A stretch of 64,000 nucleotides of DNA from Lonicera japonica (lineage: Eukaryota > Streptophyta > Magnoliopsida > Dipsacales > Caprifoliaceae), in assembly GCA_021464415.1 (NCBI GenBank), contig CM038470.1:32664122-32728121 (forward strand), in the 5' to 3' direction. Of this stretch, positions 43,323 through 56,500 are shown piece by piece. The position numbers and the translations under genes were made by a program. Numbering within the stretch: the stretch's first letter is position 1; each line of letters starts with the position of its first letter. Below the pieces are notes generated by a model. It was not told the DNA's origin, made no database searches, and worked only from the letters and a program-made list of their open reading frames with translations.

Positions 43323-43430
43323 TCGCTTGGGAATTAGACTTAAGAAGTTGTTCTTGTCTCCCGTCATGTGTTTTGAGCAACCACTATCCAAGAACCACTT
43401 GGTTTTGCTACCCTTGGCTTTCAAGCATAC
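43323..43430 (-). pseudogene. Copia protease active-site segment between two stops
   Basis: A 36-codon stretch in the gag-pol frame, between TAG (43431-43433) and TGA (43320-43322), contains the aspartic protease motif [12 protein letters not shown]. It has no frameshift; only stops isolate it. Confidence 0.9.
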
Positions 43431-45182
43431 CTACACCATGACTTTAAGTAACTTCTCCTTTGGTACCCAAAATGTGTTGGGTCCCTTTGGGTTAGCAAAC
43501 ATAATGGTTCCTTTTGGAATCCAAGCAAGCTTCCTCTTAGGGAAACCTTCATTTCGATAGAAACAATGATCCACATAATGAGTATTTCTACCACAAAATG
43601 AGCAAAGATGAGTGGGATCATGAGGTGTATATGTTTTAAAAAAATGTTTGTAATCCTTTTGGTTGTCAATTTGGTTGTAACCCAAACCGGCTTTGTCAAA
43701 TACACACCTTTGCATTCCTAATAGTTTATCCAAATTATCCCTACCATTGGTGAATTTGGCTAAGCTATTGGGTAGATCATCCACTTTATCCTTTAATTTG
43801 ACATTTTCTACTACAAGTGTGTTTGGAATTTCCTTTTCCTTTCCTTTCTTTAAAGTATTGATTTCCTTTTTCAAAACCATGTTTTCTTTTTCAAAAATTT
43901 CACACTTGTTAGAGATTGTCAAATTCTCCTTCTTGAGGCTTGCAAACTTCTTAGAAAGATTTTCAAATTTGCTATGCAATTCCTCAAACATTTCATATAA
44001 CTCATCATAGTCATTTTCATCATGTGCGTCATCATTAATAGAAACATTATCATCACTAAATGAATCATAAATAGAGTCTACCTCATCTTCTCTTGCCATA
44101 AGGCAAAGATTTGCCGTCTCCTCGTCGCTAGAGTTGGCATCGGATTCACCTTCTTCGGAATCACTCCAAGTTCCCTTGAGGGCATGCCTTACTTGTTTGA
44201 ATGCTTTATCTCTTTTATCTCTTCTTTCCTTTCTTCTAATCGGGCAATTGGTTTTGAAGTGACCCGGTTCATGGCAATGGAAACATTTCTTGACTTCTTC
44301 GTTTTCAACTCTTGGTTGAATTGATCGATCATTGTTCCTCCTTGATGAAGAACCAATGTTGTTTCCTTTTCCTTGAAACTTCTTCTTCTTTGCTAGAAAT
44401 TTCATGAAGTTTCTAGAGAGAAGAGCCATGTCATCGTCACCGCCCATTAATTCTTCATCATCCTCTCCTTGACTTGCCTTGAGAGCAAGAGTCTTCTTGG
44501 CTTTTGAATCAACTTCTTCTTCTCTCTCCAATTCCTTCTCATGTGTTTTAAGTGATCCCAATAGTTCATCCATGCTTAACTTTTTGAGATTCTTGGCTTC
44601 TTGAATAGCCGTTACTTTGGGTCTCCACTTCTTGGGAAGAGTCCTAAGAATCTTTCGAATCTTGTCTTCATTGGAATAAACCTTTCCAAGGAGATCTAGA
44701 GCATTAGTAATAATGGAGAACCTACTATACATAGAAGCAAGTGATTCATTAGGTTCCATTTTGAAGAGCTCATAATCATGAACAAGCATATCAATGTTGT
44801 CATCCTTGACTTGTGAGGTTCCTTCATGAGCAACCTCTAATTTGTCCCATATTTCTTTAGCGGTTTTACAACTAGAAATTTTGTTGTATTCATCCATAGT
44901 TAAAGCACAATGTAGAGAATTTAAGGCTTTAGCATTAAATTGGATTTTCTTAATGTCATTCTCATCATAATCGGAAATTGATTTAGGAGTGACATTACCC
45001 CTTTCATCGGTTTTGGTAATCTCATAGGGTCCAATGAGTGTAACCCTCCATTGTTCAAAATCACTAGCTTGAAGAAAAGTACACATGCGATTTTTCCAAT
45101 AGCTATAATTTTTGCCATCAAATAGAGGTGGCCTAGTGGTTGAAGAACCTTCGTTAAGTCCGGTTCCTTGATAGATAGACAT
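43431..45182 (-). CDS. Copia gag
   Basis: About 583 residues from the ATG at 45182 ([12 protein letters not shown]). I prefer this over the further-upstream in-frame ATG at 45308, which lies inside the LTR. The gag domain ([17 protein letters not shown], then [11 protein letters not shown]) is followed by a CCHC zinc knuckle [14 protein letters not shown]. An acidic region and a coiled coil ([19 protein letters not shown]) come next, then a second zinc-like [14 protein letters not shown]. The frame is open until TAG at 43431. It forms the virus-like particle and binds RNA. In single-frame SIRE elements it is normally made with pol. Confidence 0.9.
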   Translation of the reverse strand: MSIYQGTGLNEGSSTTRPPLFDGKNYSYWKNRMCTFLQASDFEQWRVTLIGPYEITKTDERGNVTPKSISDYDENDIKKIQFNAKALNSLHCALTMDEYNKISSCKTAKEIWDKLEVAHEGTSQVKDDNIDMLVHDYELFKMEPNESLASMYSRFSIITNALDLLGKVYSNEDKIRKILRTLPKKWRPKVTAIQEAKNLKKLSMDELLGSLKTHEKELEREEEVDSKAKKTLALKASQGEDDEELMGGDDDMALLSRNFMKFLAKKKKFQGKGNNIGSSSRRNNDRSIQPRVENEEVKKCFHCHEPGHFKTNCPIRRKERRDKRDKAFKQVRHALKGTWSDSEEGESDANSSDEETANLCLMAREDEVDSIYDSFSDDNVSINDDAHDENDYDELYEMFEELHSKFENLSKKFASLKKENLTISNKCEIFEKENMVLKKEINTLKKGKEKEIPNTLVVENVKLKDKVDDLPNSLAKFTNGRDNLDKLLGMQRCVFDKAGLGYNQIDNQKDYKHFFKTYTPHDPTHLCSFCGRNTHYVDHCFYRNEGFPKRKLAWIPKGTIMFANPKGPNTFWVPKEKLLKVMV

Positions 45183-45224
45183 GATCGTAAACTCTAAGAT
45201 TGTAAAATCAAAACAAGAGTACAA

Positions 45225-45238
45225 CCTCTGATACCAAT
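45225..45238 (-). promoter_or_regulatory. Primer binding site (initiator tRNA-Met)
   Basis: Minus-strand TTGGTATCAGAGG directly after the 5' LTR is complementary to the 3' end of plant initiator tRNA-Met. Confidence 0.92.
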
Positions 45239-46642
45239 TGTAGGTCGGAAAATACCCTAGAGGGGGGTGAATAGGGTTTTTAAATCTTAATGGGATTTTT
45301 AAAATCAATTTAAAAATGTATGATGTCTATATCAATCAACCAACCAATAAACAAAGATAAATCCAATCACAAGAAACAAATAACACAATATAAGAGATAA
45401 AGAGATAGAGAGATTGAACCGATCAAAGTCAAAGACTTTTTGTCCACACGGTTCGGCTTGTTAGCCCCTACTCCGCGCTCGGTTAGTACCCCGAGAAATT
45501 CCACTATTAGCGATCTCCTTCCGGGTGAAGATCAAACCTCTACAAGTGTATCTATCTCACACACTCTTACAAGTATTGAATTGCACTCAATACTCACACA
45601 AGAATTCACTCTTGCTATTCTATGAGAAACACCTCTCACAAATATGAATAGAATAAGTTTAGGTGGCTAACACCAATGTACAATAGCTCTTAAGTGTTTG
45701 AGAAATTACAAATGAAGCTCACACTAAGAGATATCAAGATTGATCAAGAAATAAGCTCAAATATGAAGAGTGTGATCAATGCAATAGCTTGTATACTTGA
45801 ATAATGAAGATATGTGTAAAATGAGTTTGTGTGATCATTCAAGTGTTTAAAAACAAGTCTAAGACCTCATATATATAGCTTGAAAAAGGATATGCCCGTT
45901 TGAAGTGGTTACAAGAAGTTGTGGGGCAAAACAAGACATTTACCAACTCTCCAACGGCTATATTTTGGCTAGGTAGTCGACTCCCCTAAGGACCATGTAG
46001 TCGACTACATGGTGTAGTCGACTCACCAATTAAATGTGTAGTCGACTACATGCTTCTGGAATTTTTGCAAAAGCCAAACCTCAAATCAACCAAACTCTTG
46101 GGGAATGTTCTAGAGGTTATTCTAAGCATGTTGGAGTTGGTTTTGATCATAAAAACAACCGGATAAATTAAATATGATTTTTACAAGAAAACCAGTTTAA
46201 GAGAAAAAGATTTGAAAATGATGTTCAATTCAAACTTTTGCTATGAACGAGATGAATGCTATAGAATGATATAAAATCATGGTTGAGCTTAATTTGAGAT
46301 CAATATCAATATCTTTACAAAAGACTAATCACTCACATACAAAATGAAGTACTCTAGCCTTCAAGAAGCTTGTTAGAATTTCTTTGAACTTCTTCTTGAA
46401 TGCACCATATATTTTCATCTTGATGCATAAAAGCTTGAATTCTTGTGAGAATGGATTGGATCTCTAGAAGAGTTGAGAGTCTTGATATTGGATATGGTTT
46501 TGGTCTTTTGAGATGCTTTTAGAAACCATTGGAGTTCGTTAAAAAACAGTTTGATGCTAAATACAAACAAGACACAAGTTAAATACACATGATTAATCTT
46601 TTGTCATTATCAAAATTAGATTTAGACCATGTAAGGTCAACA
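45239..46642 (-). repeat. 5' LTR of the Copia element
   Basis: About 1404 bp, almost identical to the LTR at 36646-38050. It holds the promoter driving minus-strand transcription of the element, with a TATA-like run near 45869-45876. Confidence 0.95.
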
Positions 46643-46647
46643 AATTC

Positions 46648-47127
46648 AATATATGGTACTTGTTTTTTTGAATGTTGTTTCTTAAGATATGCTTTTAATG
46701 TTAATTGATGATACTTGTGTTTGTGTTTTTTAATGCAAATTGATGTTTTAACATGGTCGTCGACATCAAACGAACCTTTTACTCCTTAATCACTTGACAA
46801 CAAGTGAGTTGCAGGCAGCTACGCTCGGCAGGGCGAGCATTAAGAGTTAACCTTAAACCATAAACTTAACAACACATACATGACTCCTAGTAATTGAGTT
46901 AGTATTTACGTAATCATTTGCTGTCAACCGAATAATATCAAGAATATTCGGCAGTGATTAACCGAGTGAGGGATATAATCAAAATGGATCAACTCAGCGT
47001 ATGTTCATCCCTTATCCACTAAAGAACTTTACCACATTCGCTTATAGGGGACCGAATATAGTTTCGTACATGTTTTCACAAATTTATAACATAGGGTTCT
47101 AATTTATGGGTTTGATATTAGCAGTAT
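46648..47127. other. Short spacer between Copia element and solo LTR
   Basis: No gene is seen. It continues the AT-rich host repeat into which the Copia element inserted. Confidence 0.5.
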
Positions 47128-47132
47128 GAGGG

Positions 47133-48544
47133 TGTAGGTTGAAAAATACCCTAGAGGGGGGTGAATAGGGTTTTTAAAAACTTAATCGAATTTTTAAAGT
47201 GGATTTAAAAATGTTTAATGTCTATATCAATCAAGATACAAAGATAATTCCAATCACAATCAATAAATAGCACAAAATAAGAGATCAAGAGATAGAAAGA
47301 TTAAACCGATAGAAGTCGAAGAATTTTTGTCCACACGGTTTGGCTTGTTAGCCCCTACTTCCGCGCTCAGTTAGTTCCCCAAGAATTTCCACTATAACTG
47401 ATCTTCTTTCGGGTGAAGATCAAACCTCTACAAGTATTCAAACTCTTACAAATGTTGCTAACCCACAACACTCAACACAAGAATAATTTCTTGCTTTTCT
47501 AAGAGAGAGACCTCTTTTAAATTTGGAAGAATAAGTTTTTGGTGATACACACCAAAGTACAATAACACTCAATTGTATGAAGAATACAAATTAAGCTCAC
47601 ACTAGAGGTTATCAAATTTGATTAAGAAGGATAGCTCAAGAAATGAAGATTTGATCAAGTAATGATTTTGATTTTCAAGTAAAAACTCTCAAGAATGATT
47701 TTTGGCAATAGATGGTGTTCAAAGCTAGTAATAGTGTCCAAAAAGTGTTTTAGAAGTCATATATATAGTTTGGAAAACAATATGGCCGTTTGGGGTGGTT
47801 GAAGGTGGTTGTTGCACAAAACTAGTCTTACAAGAAATCTCCAACGGCTATATTTTGTTGAGTGAGTCGACTCCCAGGAAGACCATGTAGTCAATTACAT
47901 GAGGTAGTCGACTCACAGAACAGTGATGTAGTCGACTACATTGCTCTGGAGTAGGGTGGTTTTGTGCAATTTTTTAACTTTTGCATTTTTGACTCCAAAA
48001 TTGATTTTAATGCTTGGGGAAAGTCAAAAATAGGTTTCTAAGACTTCTAATATAGTTTTTGTATCAAAAATCATTCATATGAAATTATAGTGAATTTTTT
48101 TCAAGATGACTAGTTTTCGGTAAAAAGCTTTTTCAAAGAGAAAACTAGTTTCAATCAGTCTTAACATGATTAAACCATTTCAAGAGTTATATAATTGATT
48201 AATGATAACTTTTACATGAAATCTAAGCACTCACTCAATTTGATAATAATTCGAGTCTTCGAAATGCTTGATTTTCTTGTACGTTTCTTCACTCGATTGA
48301 TGATCTTGATCGTTTCTTGGTTTTGATTATTTGTAAAGCACATGGAGATCATTTGAGTTTATTTCTTGTGAGTAGAAGCAATTTGTTGAGCTTGAATGAT
48401 AATTGACATCATTGATTCGAAGTTACACTTGGTCGGAAGAGATATTAGTTAAACGTTTATCATCATTTGAACACACATGTTAAATAACACTTAGTTAACT
48501 TATTGTAATTATCAAAATAAGATTAATTGACTTTAAGGTCAACA
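47133..48544 (-). mobile_element. Solo LTR related to the SIRE element
   Basis: 1412 bp with the target duplication GAGGG (47128-47132 and 48545-48549). Minus-strand ends are TGTTGACCTTAAAG and CAACCTACA. It shares the layout of the 36646 LTR (AACGGCTATAT block, GTCGAC palindromes at 47865-47940) but is clearly diverged, so it is a separate subfamily or much older insertion. Confidence 0.92.
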
Positions 48545-49254
48545 GAGGGTTCCAATGAATACTATGAGTTTTTAGGGTTTAAATTATATATGTGTGTGGG
48601 GGGGGGGGGGGTCTGTATTGGGTACGAACTAGTCTGTATGCACTGGGACTTTTAGCGACAATTTTTTGTCGCTTAAAACATTAGGGTGAAAGAAAAAAAA
48701 TTATGTATATAAATAGAAAAAGATTAAGGGAAATATAGATGTAAGAAGAAGATGATGATGACAGATGGGATGATAAAAAAACTTAATTAGTGGTTAATTA
48801 AGTAATATAAAAATATAATTAGTTATAATAATAAGTGGAAGTGCTAGAAAGTTATAGAGGAATAAAACTAAGTAAAATATATATATTAATAGGAATGTTT
48901 GTGAGAGCAAGAAAATTAGGGGTGCACATAGCACTGCCCGAAAGAATGGTTAGTCATTTATCTAGGATGGCACTATTGCCACTCCCCAAACTTTCTTTGT
49001 AACATTCCTCTTAAAAAATGAAGATTTTTACTAATACCATACACCGCATTTTTTTAACCTTAATCATCAACATTTAATGACCATTAACTAATTAATTACT
49101 CCCATCATCACCATTATATACAATTAATAACCTCACACAACATCAAGGTAGATATTTTAGCAAGGTTGAGCGTTAATGTTTGGTTTGGCTTGGTTTAATT
49201 ACATAAGTTGGTGAGAGAGAAAGGCTTTTAGTTAATTGCTTCTTTAAGATGATG

Positions 49255-49261
49255 ATGATGA

Positions 49262-49330
<69 letters not shown>

Positions 49331-49350
49331 TACTATTACTATTACTATTA
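49255..49350. repeat. (ATT)n / (ATTACT)n microsatellite
   Basis: About 22 ATT units followed by several ATTACT units. Confidence 0.95.
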
Positions 49351-49564
49351 ATTAATACAATTTAAATGTATATTTGATGTACCGGATTACTGAGTCTATT
49401 TAATCATATCCAAACATGATTAAATTACACTTCTTAGGTGTGATTCGTTAATTCATCTTTTAGTGGAAGAAGAAGTTTTAATGGAATAAATAATCTGTCC
49501 AGATATCCAATTTCAATAAATATCAAATATAGAATAAGATAAAATCATTTTTTCCCACTTTTTT

Positions 49565-49987
49565 AGGGTAGTGTTATATATATTCCTAAATGTGTCACAA
49601 ACACTCCTTCAAAATTTAATTAAAAAACACATTTTAATACTCCCTTATTTATCATAAATACGCCTTCCATTGCCTTATATTAAATGAGTGCTTAGCAACA
49701 CACTCTCCTCATGTGAGTCGAATTTATGTAAGTGCACTTAGATTTCATTAGCGTGCTTTATTTGAAAACACTCCAGTATTTTATTACTGATGTTAAACGA
49801 GTTCTTATAAACAAACTCTCCCAAAGTAGGGCGAGTGTATGTGACTGTACTCACCTCTCATTAAGCGAGTCTTAGGGAAGTGTTGGTGATTAAAAATTTA
49901 CTTAGTGATTAAAAATTTACTTTAAAGAATGTTTGTGACAAAAAAAAATGTTTAAGACAAATATGGAGGCATAAATAACACAACCCT
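49565..49987. mobile_element. MITE with GGGTAGTGTTAT-type ends
   Basis: GGGTAGTGTTATATATATTC on the left is mirrored by AAATAACACAACCC on the right, with CACAAACAC / GTTTGTGAC words just inside. It is flanked by T-rich sequence that could be the target duplication. No coding. Confidence 0.6.
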
Positions 49988-50379
49988 TTTTTTTTAAGTT
50001 ACGTGCATAACGTATCTTAAAAGTTGTTAGAGCATTTCTAATGGAATAATCAAAATAATTTTTGATTATCTATTTAGTAAGTTGTTAAAATTAACAATAT
50101 AGCTATCACCAATGACTATTTTTTTTTTCAATAACTAAATTTGTGAGTTCTATTATATTGATCGGTCACAAATTAATCAATTTGAATTTTGGTTCAAAAA
50201 ATGGAGAGAAAAATGATTTAAATTTTAAAAAAATCTTTTTTACCTAATAAAATTAGTAGGTCTCTCAACTTTGATTAGAAAAGAAGTAAATTTGATTATT
50301 GGTTAAAAAATTGATAACATCTGATTATACTATTAGAATAATATTTTTAATCAATATCATTAAAATTAATTATAATTAT

Positions 50380-50583
50380 TATTTTAATTGTATATGGGAG
50401 ATAGTTTGACCATTGGGTGGAAGTGGAAGCGTGGAACTGTGGAAGGGAAAGAAAGGGACTACTGTTACAGAGACATTAGCCCTCAAGTTTGAATAAAATT
50501 TTCCCCAACCAAAATACAGCGCCTGCGCCTGCCTAATAAAAGTTAAAACCGGAGACCCCGCACACGCAGCACGCGAGAGAGCG
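50380..50583 (+). promoter_or_regulatory. RUS1 upstream region / 5' UTR
   Basis: A GC-richer stretch before the RUS1 start, with caataaaag- and tttgaataaaatttt-like AT blocks near 50487-50497 and 50532-50545 that could serve as TATA region. The exact start of transcription cannot be seen. Confidence 0.4.
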
Positions 50584-53500
50584 ATGGCTTGTTGCAGGCT
50601 CTTCCCGCCGGCGCAATTCCCGCCAGTATCTTCACCACCGCCGTCCCCGCGAACAACCACCCCACGTTTCCTTCTCCTCTCCCTCCGTCCAATCCCTTAC
50701 TCCACCACCACCACCACCACCATTTTCTCCACTCATAAGCAACCTACACCCTTCCCTTCAACCTCCAATCCCCCACTCCTTACTTCTTCATTCCCCTTCC
50801 CTTCCCCCCCAAACCCTAACCTCTCCGCCTCCAATGACAACAACAACAGCAGCGGCAACGGGAACGGGAACGGCGGCGGAAATTGGTACAATCCTTTCCG
50901 TTTCGGAGACGGAGACGGGTGGAGTGACAATGATAGTAACAGCAATTCATACTATCCGTTTCTCTGCTTGTTAGGGTTTTGTTGCTTCCAATTAGCTTCT
51001 TCAGTACAAGCCAAAACTAATGAGGGTGAAGTTATTTGGGAAGTGAAAGGAGGGAAGTGGATTAAGCTTGTGCCTGATTATTTGAAGGATGTTTTTGTTA
51101 ATCCGACGACGACGACGTGGTCGTCTTCTTCTTCATCGTTGGATTTTGGTGTTATGATTCCCAATATTTGGATTCAATGTAAGGGTCTATTCATGCATTT
51201 GATGCTCCCTGAAGGTTTTCCTCACAGCGTTACGAGTGATTACTTGGAGTACTCTCTTTGGAGGGGGGTTCAGGGTGTCGCCGCCCAAATCAGCGGTGTT
51301 CTAGCTACCCAGGTATATATATATATATTGTATGTATATGTAAAATCTCTCTTTGATGCATTTGTTCGGTTTTGATTCTCTGTATTGTACATTTATGCTT
51401 CATTGGTTGTGGAATATATGTAGTTGTAGTCCAGGTGAATGCCAAGCTTAAACAGTCATAAGTGGAGCCCCTGATTATTATTTGGATTGCCTTTGTTTTT
51501 GTGATCTATCAATGTTTACTGAAATTTGAATGCTGATCGCTTTTAATGCTTAATGCTGAATGGAACTTTGAAAAAATGTGTTTGGTTTTATTTGGCTCTT
51601 AATGCTGAATAGATGGCATTTTTCCAATTTTACCATATTGATTGTGATATACATCAATACCTAGTCAATAAAAATGAAAAGATGCACTATTGGAACAAAA
51701 ATTCAAAAAAATTAAATTAAGCATTGAGCACTTAACTTGCTTCTGAATACTGAATGCTGAACTTTAATCTAATTCAGCTTTAAGAGGCGAGGAACAAACA
51801 CCATTTTTACCTCTTAATGTTGAATAGACTTCCATTCATTACTAAGAGGTGAAATAGGTGGTGGTTTAAGGTTTTACATCTTTGTGGTGTTGCTACATTA
51901 TAGGCTTTGCTTTATGCTGTTGGACTGGGGAAAGGGGCTATTCCAACTGCCGCAGCTGTGAATTGGGTACTTAAGGATGGAATTGGGTATCTCAGCAAAA
52001 TCCTTTTGTCGAATTTCGGACGTCATTTTGATGTTAACCCAAAGGGGTGGAGGTTGTTTGCTGACTTCTTGGAAAACGCTGCTTATGGGATGGAGATTCT
52101 CACTCCTGCATTTCCACACTTATTTGTTCCCATTGGTGCTGTTGCCGGTGCAGGACGATCCGCATCTGCACTAATCCAGGTAATTGGGAAGATTTAGTGC
52201 TGTTGGTACAAGTGGATTGATGTATTATTGTATATTATGGTGCTCGTGGTGTTGTTTTTGGCGCTATTATTGTGGCTGTCTTTAGTTCTTTTCAAGTTTG
52301 GCTCTTTTTTAATCATTGCTTGGATCAGCAAAAGAATATTTCATTATGATAAATGTGTATATATATGTGGTGGGTTCAACTTACACATGGTGTAAAAAAT
52401 AAGTGCTTTGACACCCTTTAATATCTCTTTCGCAAATTCATAATTTGTCGGCCCAGCCGTTGGATTACATAACTATTATCTATTGATGATGCATGCCAAA
52501 AACTATGTCAATCTGAGGCTCAGAAGTCCACTGAATCATGCTTTACATTATATTACGTGCCTTAAAAAATTAAGGAAAAAAAAAGTGCGCAGTGATCATG
52601 TGGTTACTAATATTTGATTGACTTGAAATTTTGCATGCTTGATATAAACGACGGAAATATCTTATCCAACAGTTGAACTGATGAATTATAAATCCGAGAA
52701 ATTTTTTTATAAGCGGGTATAAACTTTTTAATCTCACACCAGTGTAAGTTGAACCTTGCTCTATTTATATATAGATATATTCTAACTACACTGTTTCAAG
52801 ATACTGAAATATGGAAAAGACGAGCTTGTCCTGCTTTTACTTGAATGCGAAGTTCCTACCTTTAGATGCATCTCGAGCAGAATGTTGTTGATTTGCATAA
52901 TCATATTAGAAAGTTCATTGCTCATTAAGAAGAAATCAGTAAATTCTTAAAATAGGAACATTTTCTTAATCAGAACCGTGAACTATTAAGAAATAACAGA
53001 TTTTACAGAATACACTTCTCAAACACAACCTAACGGCTGTATCATACCCTAAAACTGGGACCTTACTGAATTGCTCAGTCCCCAGCATAGAGAACAAAAT
53101 ATGGTGCTTAATAAACAAAACTAATAAGGAAATCTCTACACAGTTGTTGACGATATAAGATAGTCCCAACCTTGCAAAAGCTTCTGATGTAGAAGCCCAT
53201 AAAGAATGTTGGAAATCATATTGCATTTATTATTGTTACGATTTTTGGTGTTATTAGGTACCTTTCATATTTCCTGTAAATAACGGATCTTATAGATTTA
53301 ATATCTGATTGACTGATTGGGATTTGATTAGTATATTATTGTGTCTTTTTTTGTCCTTTTATTTATTTTGGTTCATCATCGTAACCCTATTTTTTTATAT
53401 ATATATAAATATAAACTCTGGCACGCTGACTTTCTCTTTGAGTAAGCCATTAAGCCAATCCACAACACTTTCATCCTCTTATTATTACCAAAAAGCATTT

Positions 53501-56500
53501 TGTCACCACAAAATCTTTCCATTCCATTGGCAAGCAGCCGCTAAATCGAATATTATTTCATACAAAGGAAGCTACCCTTCAATGACGAAGAACATAATCC
53601 ACTTTCACATGTATTCAACTTTTTCTTAACTTGCCAATTGAACTAACATTTAGACTTTCAACGCTATCACCAGCTTCCAATTGAATTTGTAGGATTCAAA
53701 TACGTGGAGAGAGGAATCATCATTTAGAATACCAAAAACAATTTAGAAGAAAAATACCTGGACGACTCTCCCAACCGAACTCTCTTATCTGGCTCCCCTT
53801 GATTTAAAAGGAAAGTTATCAATAATAGCCATCATAGACACAAACTCATTCACTTTCATCAGTGGTCTCTACAGAAGGATATAAATTCCATGAACAAGAA
53901 TGTGAAGAAGACCGACACACCAAAGAATCAATGGGCACTTAAAGAGTAGAAGCAATTCTATACAGTTGAGAAAAAAAGATGAGACAAGGAAACAACTCAC
54001 ACATCTTTCCAAAAGCACTCTAGAACCCCTCCTACCTTTAACCTAGTGTTCCGAGGAAACTGGTCTGACCCAATTTTCTAAAAGGCACTAGGCATTAGTT
54101 GGTTGGTAGGATGGTGCGTAGCGCCTACAGCTTGAGTCAAGCTTAGGTTAGTGGCTGGATAGACTTTTGCCTTACTCAAGTTCAACTCGAGCTTGGCGAG
54201 TAAATTTAATGAGCTCGAGCCAATAAATGAATTTATCGAACTAGGCCTATTTTTTTAACATGTTAAATTCATATTTTTTTTATGTATAACTAATCAAGTC
54301 ATCTTATGAATCGAGCTTGTTCGCAAGATTACTTGAGCCGAGCCAGATTTGTTGGAACTAGCTTGTTTATTGAACAAACCTTACTTGTGGCTTAAGCTCT
54401 GCTTATTAACCTAGTAAACTAGATGGAGTGGAGCTTTAAACAAGCTGAGCTCAAGCTATGTGCTTCAGTCCGTTTGGAGGCCTAAGCCTGAATATTAGGT
54501 GGTATTAACCTAATTCATGTTTTTGTATAGTTATAACTAAACGCACCCTTTAAGTTTGCTTTTGGTTGAGCTTCTTATGGCCATGTTGGTTGCTTTAGCT
54601 TACACAATATGTGAGCATCCAACTTTATTGCTATTCTTTTCAAGCTGAACTGTTATGGTAGTTGGTATGGTAATCAAGGCCAACTTGGCATAGGCAAATA
54701 TTTGTGTGAATGAAAGTCGTATTATTTCTTTTATTTGAGCAAACATTAAGCTTTTACATTGTGGTCAATCTTGCCTTGAATTACATTGATTTTAACTAGC
54801 TTTCGTTATGTTACCAGCTCATAATGTTGTTTAACTGACCATTTGTTTGTATTTGTACCATGAGTTTTAGAATACTGGAAGTAATTTGATGTAGTTGGAA
54901 CATAAAACAAGTCTTGAATCTTTTAAACTATGTTATCAATTCAACAATATAATGGAATGACATATATATCTCTTAATATTAATAAATAAAACTTGTAACA
55001 TGACAGGCTTCTACTAGGAGCTGTTTCTATGCTGGTTTTGCTGCTCAGAGGAACTTTGCCGAGGTAATTCCTCCTTGCTACTTGCATTCTGAAATTAAAA
55101 TGCAACTTTTTTCCTTTTGAGGCACAAGAATTTCCTAATCTTGATATAGATAGCCATGCTTTTGTGTTGAGTCTGTTGACACATTCTGTAGCCCCATTTT
55201 TCTCTACTTATTCACCGTCATATTTTCTTGGCCCCCATTTTAAGAGTCCATGTTTGACTTTCACATTTTTTCATAGGGCACTAATTTCATCACAATCACG
55301 GTTTAGAAGAAAAGTGGACTCTTAATTTGGGACATCCCAAAATGGAATAGTGAACTCTTAATGGGGACGGAGGGAATATTTTTTACACCTACCTTCACTA
55401 CAACAAACTGTTCAATTAATGAAGAAATATTTGTGATGAAAAATCATTTTCGTCACAGAACGCGTCCCTTTAGTGACGAAAGTAACGAAACACATTTTCG
55501 GCTATAATATTCCTCCTTTAGCAACGAAAATTTGTGTTTCATCGCAAAATGTACTCCTTTAGTGGCAAAACTTAAAATTGGTCATGGAAGTGGCAACCGC
55601 CAAGAGATTGGTGACGAATTCATCTAGGCCTGTTGACTTTGCTGGTGTTTTATATTTTTTGGTAAGAAACAATATTTCATTAATAAATCAAAAAAGTAGA
55701 AACTGAGAAGGGACAAGGAGTCCACCGTCAAATCGTATAACCCAAGAAAAAGAAAGGTATAAAGCCAAATTCCACAGCCAACAACACACCTCTAGAACAG
55801 ATTATACGATGGAATCTTGTTTCTTATCAAAAAAAATAAAAAATGGAACGCTATTCGAAAATTAAAGCTGTCCAATTGTTCTTGATGTCTTCCACTATAG
55901 TGTTTGAAAGGCTTGGTTTTGGAAGCCACATTTGACTCTTTCCCACAGTCACTCCTTTTCTTCTTCTTTTCCTTCGAAAATTCTACAATTCCTCTCCATC
56001 CATAATAACCAAAGGGAAGCAACTTTGACACATCCATAACTCCCTGCTCTTAGATTTGTCTCTGTAGCTTTTGATTTCCAAGAGAAGAAGGCTCATGACA
56101 TTTCTGGGAAGGGCACCCAAATTCTGCACAAACTTTGTTCCATATGAAGTATGAGTAAGGGCAGTGTAACAACAAATGATTCAAAGATTCCACATCTCTC
56201 TTGCAAAGTACACACTAAGATGGGGAGAGACCAATGTTCTAAAAATCGTGAATCGGAAATCGATCGGCAAGGTGGGGAGTGGGGATTTTTCATTTTATCG
56301 GGGATTAATCGGAAAAAATCGGATATGCACTATTTACCATATAAATAATATATTATATAACAATAATACAATATGCTAAATAAAACATAATAGTAGGTGT
56401 AGCAAAATAGATATTAATAAATTAAGGTGTAAAGTGGTAAATGAAAATAATTAAAGGGGTGTTCGGTAATTTGTTAAAGTTAAATAATAAAGGAGAAAAT

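Larger units (their letters stand above)
36646..46642 (-). mobile_element. Complete SIRE-type Copia retrotransposon
   Basis: Length 9997 bp with the 5-bp target duplication AATTC (36641-36645 and 46643-46647). Two LTRs of about 1405 bp differ by only about two changes. On the minus strand the order is 5' LTR, PBS for initiator tRNA-Met, gag, protease, integrase, RT, RNase H, a long spacer, an additional gene, polypurine tract, 3' LTR. The large size, long LTRs, order of pol domains and the extra 3' gene fit the SIRE/Maximus lineage. Gag-pol runs in one frame but carries three stops. The insertion is recent. Confidence 0.95.
48550..50379. other. Intergenic stretch before RUS1
   Basis: No gene is seen. 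It has a 14-G run (48598-48611), a MITE at 49565-49987 and an (ATT)n tract at about 49255-49350. A possible further MITE lies around 50030-50340 (gagcatttctaatggaataatc start). Confidence 0.5.
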
